Origin: Planctomycetaceae bacterium UBA2671
GTDB taxonomy: Bacteria > Planctomycetota > Planctomycetia > Planctomycetales > Planctomycetaceae
Assembly (NCBI GenBank): GCA_002359185.1
Contig: DEML01000106.1
Coordinates: 22,499 to 30,660 of the forward strand
Direction: 5' to 3'
DNA: 8,162 bases
Part shown: one piece after another, positions 5,724-8,162 of the stretch
Layout of the letters: each line of letters opens with the position of its first letter
How positions within the stretch are numbered: position 1 is the first letter of the stretch
The notes under the pieces: generated by a model
The model's database searches: none
The model's input: only the letters and a program-made list of their open reading frames with translations
What the model was told of the DNA's origin: nothing
Position numbers and translations under genes: made by a program

Positions 5724-7148
5724 TTATGGTTCTACAGGTAAAGGTAAATTATCTAAAGCTTCAGGTGCTGCCGGTATGGGTTGCAAAGCCTGGGTATCAA
5801 TTCCACCAATGACTCGTTCTAATTCTGCCAGCGATTGTCCTAATGAAGCTTCGAGCCTCAGGTAACTCACCTCAAACCGCAACAATTCTCTCCAGTTATC
5901 CACCAACTGTAAAAAGTCGACTTCTCCGGTGTTATAGGCCTGGCTGGAGACTTCCAGTGTCTGGCGGGCTTTGGGGAGAATATCTTCACTGAACAGAGTT
6001 AACAGATCCTGCTGGCTTTTGGCTTGAGCAAATAGGTCCGCGACTTCTTCAAGTGTTTCGTCTTTCAATGAATCATAAGTTCGGGCCGTTGATACTGCTT
6101 TTGCCTCTGCGGAGCGAACTGCTGAATCCAACTTTTTTCTGTAAACCGGCAGGTTAATTCCTGCCGTGATTAAAAATGAATCGTTTCCGTTGGCAACAGG
6201 ACTGACACCGGTAGATCCGACATCGATCCAGGTGGCCCCCAAAGTAACATCCGGTTTATACGCAAGGCGCGCCAAGTTTAGAGCTTGCCTGTCTTTTTCG
6301 AGTGTTGCTAATTGTGCATGCAACTCAGGACGAGAGGCTATCGCCTGACGTTGCAGCCAGTCTAAATCGGCAGGTAGAGATCCCGGTTCGATATGTTCGA
6401 GTGCCAGTAATTTTGTCTGAGGTGAAATATGCAACAAACGAGCAAGTTTTGCCTGACCACTCACTAGCTTTTGTTCCAGACGAATCAATTCATTTTCGAC
6501 ATTCGAGATTTCCAGTTCAGCACGCAACAAGTCCTGCTGACTGACTTTTCCTGTCTTGTAACGTACGTTAGCTACGTCACGAATCTCGACTAATAATTGT
6601 TTATCTGCCTCAGTTACATTAATAGTCTGCTGAATAAAATAGAGTTCGTAATAGGCTCGTTTTACTTTAGCAACTGTGGCTAGTTCGACTGCTGCCAGTT
6701 GGGCTCTTGTCTCGTTTGTCTGTGATTCAGCCAGTTCTCCCTGTGCATTCAGTTTCCCGCGAGCTGGGAACTTCTGTGATATATTCAAGGCAAACTCCTG
6801 AGGGCCAGCAGCGGTCTGGACCTGTTCCGGATAAAACGTCATCCCCAGATTTGGGTCTTGCAAGCTTGAAGCAACAGGGACTTGATAAGCATTGGCTTCG
6901 ACACGTTTTCGGGCAGCCTGGATATCCGGGTTTTGAGATAATGCGTACTGAATATATTCTTCAACCGAATGGGGCCCCTCCAAATCAGCAGCGACTGGAT
7001 TGACTGTCTCTTGAGTCGGCGAGTATGCGGCTTGATGAACAGCCTGGGAAACTTGAGCGTACCCGGGGTCGTGGATCTGCTGCGCAGATTTACAACCGTT
7101 CAATAGTAGAAACAAGCTTAAAAAATGAACTGTATACTTCATGGCCAT
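5724..7148 (-). CDS. Second TolC/CzcC-type outer-membrane factor (lipoprotein)
   Basis: 474 residues, full length for the family. Seen: signal peptide with good lipobox LLNGC (lipidated Cys19); two OEP halves, the first starting at VEEYIQYALSQNPDIQAARKRVEA (62-85) with QKFPARGKL (125-133), the second with RPELHAQLATLEKDRQALNLARL, the strand ITAGINLPVYRKKL and the closing helix AYNTGEVDFLQLVDNWRELL. It diverges clearly from the other outer-membrane factor in the window (different signal peptide, N-terminal linker and strand motifs), so it is not a recent duplicate. The start is ATG 7148, with GGAGG at 7159-7155 spaced six bases. No adaptor or pump gene adjoins it; the next genes are the Cys-rich lipoprotein (56 bp away) and the channel. 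It may serve the pump operon further down or a pump encoded elsewhere. Confidence 0.9.
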   Translation of the reverse strand: MAMKYTVHFLSLFLLLNGCKSAQQIHDPGYAQVSQAVHQAAYSPTQETVNPVAADLEGPHSVEEYIQYALSQNPDIQAARKRVEANAYQVPVASSLQDPNLGMTFYPEQVQTAAGPQEFALNISQKFPARGKLNAQGELAESQTNETRAQLAAVELATVAKVKRAYYELYFIQQTINVTEADKQLLVEIRDVANVRYKTGKVSQQDLLRAELEISNVENELIRLEQKLVSGQAKLARLLHISPQTKLLALEHIEPGSLPADLDWLQRQAIASRPELHAQLATLEKDRQALNLARLAYKPDVTLGATWIDVGSTGVSPVANGNDSFLITAGINLPVYRKKLDSAVRSAEAKAVSTARTYDSLKDETLEEVADLFAQAKSQQDLLTLFSEDILPKARQTLEVSSQAYNTGEVDFLQLVDNWRELLRFEVSYLRLEASLGQSLAELERVIGGIDTQALQPIPAAPEALDNLPLPVEP

Positions 7149-7154
7149 CCTTGG

Positions 7155-7163
7155 CCTCCCCCC
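7155..7163 (-). promoter_or_regulatory. Ribosome-binding site of the second outer-membrane factor
   Basis: GGGGGGAGG on the minus strand, six bases before ATG 7148. A second in-frame ATG (7142) follows after one codon, but spacing favours 7148. Confidence 0.65.
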
Positions 7164-7165
7164 GT

Positions 7166-7180
7166 GTTATGATCGATAAC
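7166..7180. repeat. Short inverted repeat before the second outer-membrane factor gene
   Basis: GTTAT and ATAAC around GATCG, directly upstream of the Shine-Dalgarno; with a one-base bulge the symmetry extends to GTG/CAC. Position resembles that of an operator, but the arms are short and differ from those before the pump operon. Confidence 0.25.
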
Positions 7181-7299
7181 GACACATATTAGTTGTCATC
7201 GGTAAATTTGATTTGACCGAAACAGAGATTACTACTAAATCTTCAGTGAACCGAATTCGCACGTAACGATATTTCGGATTAGGTAATATCCGGTTCTGT

Positions 7300-8162
7300 T
7301 TACTGAGGGACTGACTGAACTTCCTCGTAAACTGTGGATGCCAGATGCTCAGAAATTTTCAGATGTGGAACCAATTCACATTTTAGCGCCAACAATGTCA
7401 GGTCATCATTCGGCGAAGAATTACAACGCCACTCAGCTATCACTTCATTGATTTTCATGATAGCGACAATGAGCGGCCTCTCATTCACTAGAGAGAACCA
7501 GGATGTTAATCGTGCTAACCCGAAGAGATTGCCTTTAGAGTTGGCAGATTCTGTCACGCCATCACTGAAGAGTAAGATCCGATCGCCCGGTGACAGAACG
7601 GTGTCTAATTGTTCCCATTCGGCATTTGCATCTAGTCCAATTAATAACCCCGTGCTTTTAAGGGAATCGAGTGATCCGGAATCTCTTATCAGAATCCCAG
7701 GAAGATGACCTGCACTGACCCATGATAAGGCACGCGATTCAGGTTTCCAACGTGCAAGAAACATTGAAGCAAAATTGCCTGGTAGGATCGTTGCCGCAAA
7801 CTGACGATTTACTTCTTTTATTATCCGGATCAGATCGAATGGGGATTTTTCTGAAGCGGCCAATAGTAGTGATTTCAACATCGCTGCTCCCATCGCGGCT
7901 GGAACACCGTGACCACTTACATCAGCTATGCAAATTAACCATGATCCGTCCGATAGTGGTAAAAAATCGTAGTAATCTCCAGCAACGCTGTCCGCCGGTT
8001 CAAAAATGTGTGCTGTTTCAAGACCCGGAATCTGAACGCCGTGGGGTAGTAGATACTGCTGTATCTTTCGTGCCTTTTCCATCTGGTGATGACGGTCGCG
8101 ATCATTTTCTTTTAATGACATACTCATGGAGTTGATGGCCGTTGATAATTGATTCATTTCAG
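7300..8162 (-). CDS. HAMP-linked SpoIIE/RsbU-type PP2C Ser/Thr phosphatase (C-terminal part, 5' end outside window)
   Basis: Dephosphorylates a protein substrate, in known systems usually an anti-sigma-factor antagonist (STAS) protein. Numbered from Met at 8157. Seen: the end of a HAMP-like helix (EMNQLSTAINSMSMSLKEN), a signalling linker ending in ARKIQQYLLP (29-38), then the phosphatase fold with metal-ligand motifs AGDYYDF (Asp61), IADVSGHG (Asp79), FASMFLARW, WVSAGHLPG, LLFSDGVTE (Asp199) and SPNDDLTLLALK (Asp251/252). All expected acidic residues are present, so it is probably active. The frame stays open past 8157 to the window edge, and the HAMP remnant makes Met8157 an unlikely start; a sensor with membrane segments probably lies upstream. 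It is separated from the outer-membrane factor gene by 151 bp, so co-transcription is unclear. Target and signal are unknown. Confidence 0.9.
   Translation of the reverse strand, partial: EMNQLSTAINSMSMSLKENDRDRHHQMEKARKIQQYLLPHGVQIPGLETAHIFEPADSVAGDYYDFLPLSDGSWLICIADVSGHGVPAAMGAAMLKSLLLAASEKSPFDLIRIIKEVNRQFAATILPGNFASMFLARWKPESRALSWVSAGHLPGILIRDSGSLDSLKSTGLLIGLDANAEWEQLDTVLSPGDRILLFSDGVTESANSKGNLFGLARLTSWFSLVNERPLIVAIMKINEVIAEWRCNSSPNDDLTLLALKCELVPHLKISEHLASTVYEEVQSVPQ

Noticed and set aside
7275..7292. CGGAT/ATCCG stem as terminator of the phosphatase gene
   Set aside because: Only 5 bp with an 8-base loop and no T-run afterwards.
7722..8135. 137-codon open frame on the plus strand
   Set aside because: Antisense to the PP2C phosphatase gene; composition like a frame shadow, with no family motif.

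Overview
The window holds eight genes, all on the minus strand, so transcription runs from high to low coordinates. Moderate GC, a His-tailed heavy-metal RND adaptor, a 6-TM TxGYGD potassium channel, a HAMP/PP2C regulator and two small metal-binding-looking secreted proteins suggest a Gram-negative-type envelope. A planctomycete of the Gimesia/Rubinisphaera kind is the best guess. That assignment is inferred from protein style; no rRNA or other marker gene is present.

Layout in order of transcription: (1) 8162-7300, the C-terminal part of a HAMP-linked SpoIIE/RsbU-type PP2C phosphatase, cut by the window edge. (2) 7148-5724, a TolC/CzcC-type outer-membrane factor lipoprotein with no pump or adaptor beside it. 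(3) 5667-5413, a small Cys-rich lipoprotein. (4) 5459-4707, a potassium-channel-like protein whose start lies inside gene 3. (5) 4479-3997, a secreted His-rich protein. (6) 3792-2347, a second CzcC-like outer-membrane factor. (7) 2350-908, the periplasmic adaptor. (8) 898-1, the N-terminal 299 residues of the inner-membrane heavy-metal RND pump, which runs off the left edge and starts at GTG.

Genes 6-8 form a tight CzcCBA/CusCBA-type operon: a 4-bp ATGA overlap, then a 9-bp gap, each gene with its own ribosome-binding site. It would build one envelope-spanning complex exporting a divalent or monovalent metal. The His-rich protein upstream and the His motif at the adaptor C-terminus fit periplasmic metal buffering or delivery. 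Genes 2-4 look like a second transcription unit.

Most worth a second look: a roughly 75-residue insertion in the porter domain of the pump; the Cys-rich lipoprotein overlapping the channel; a perfect 17-bp palindrome overlapping the Shine-Dalgarno of the pump operon; and the outer-membrane factor separated from any pump. No tRNA, rRNA, CRISPR, IS element or origin was seen, and no gene-free stretch exceeds 300 bases. The longest gaps are 4480-4706, 3793-3996 and 7149-7299.
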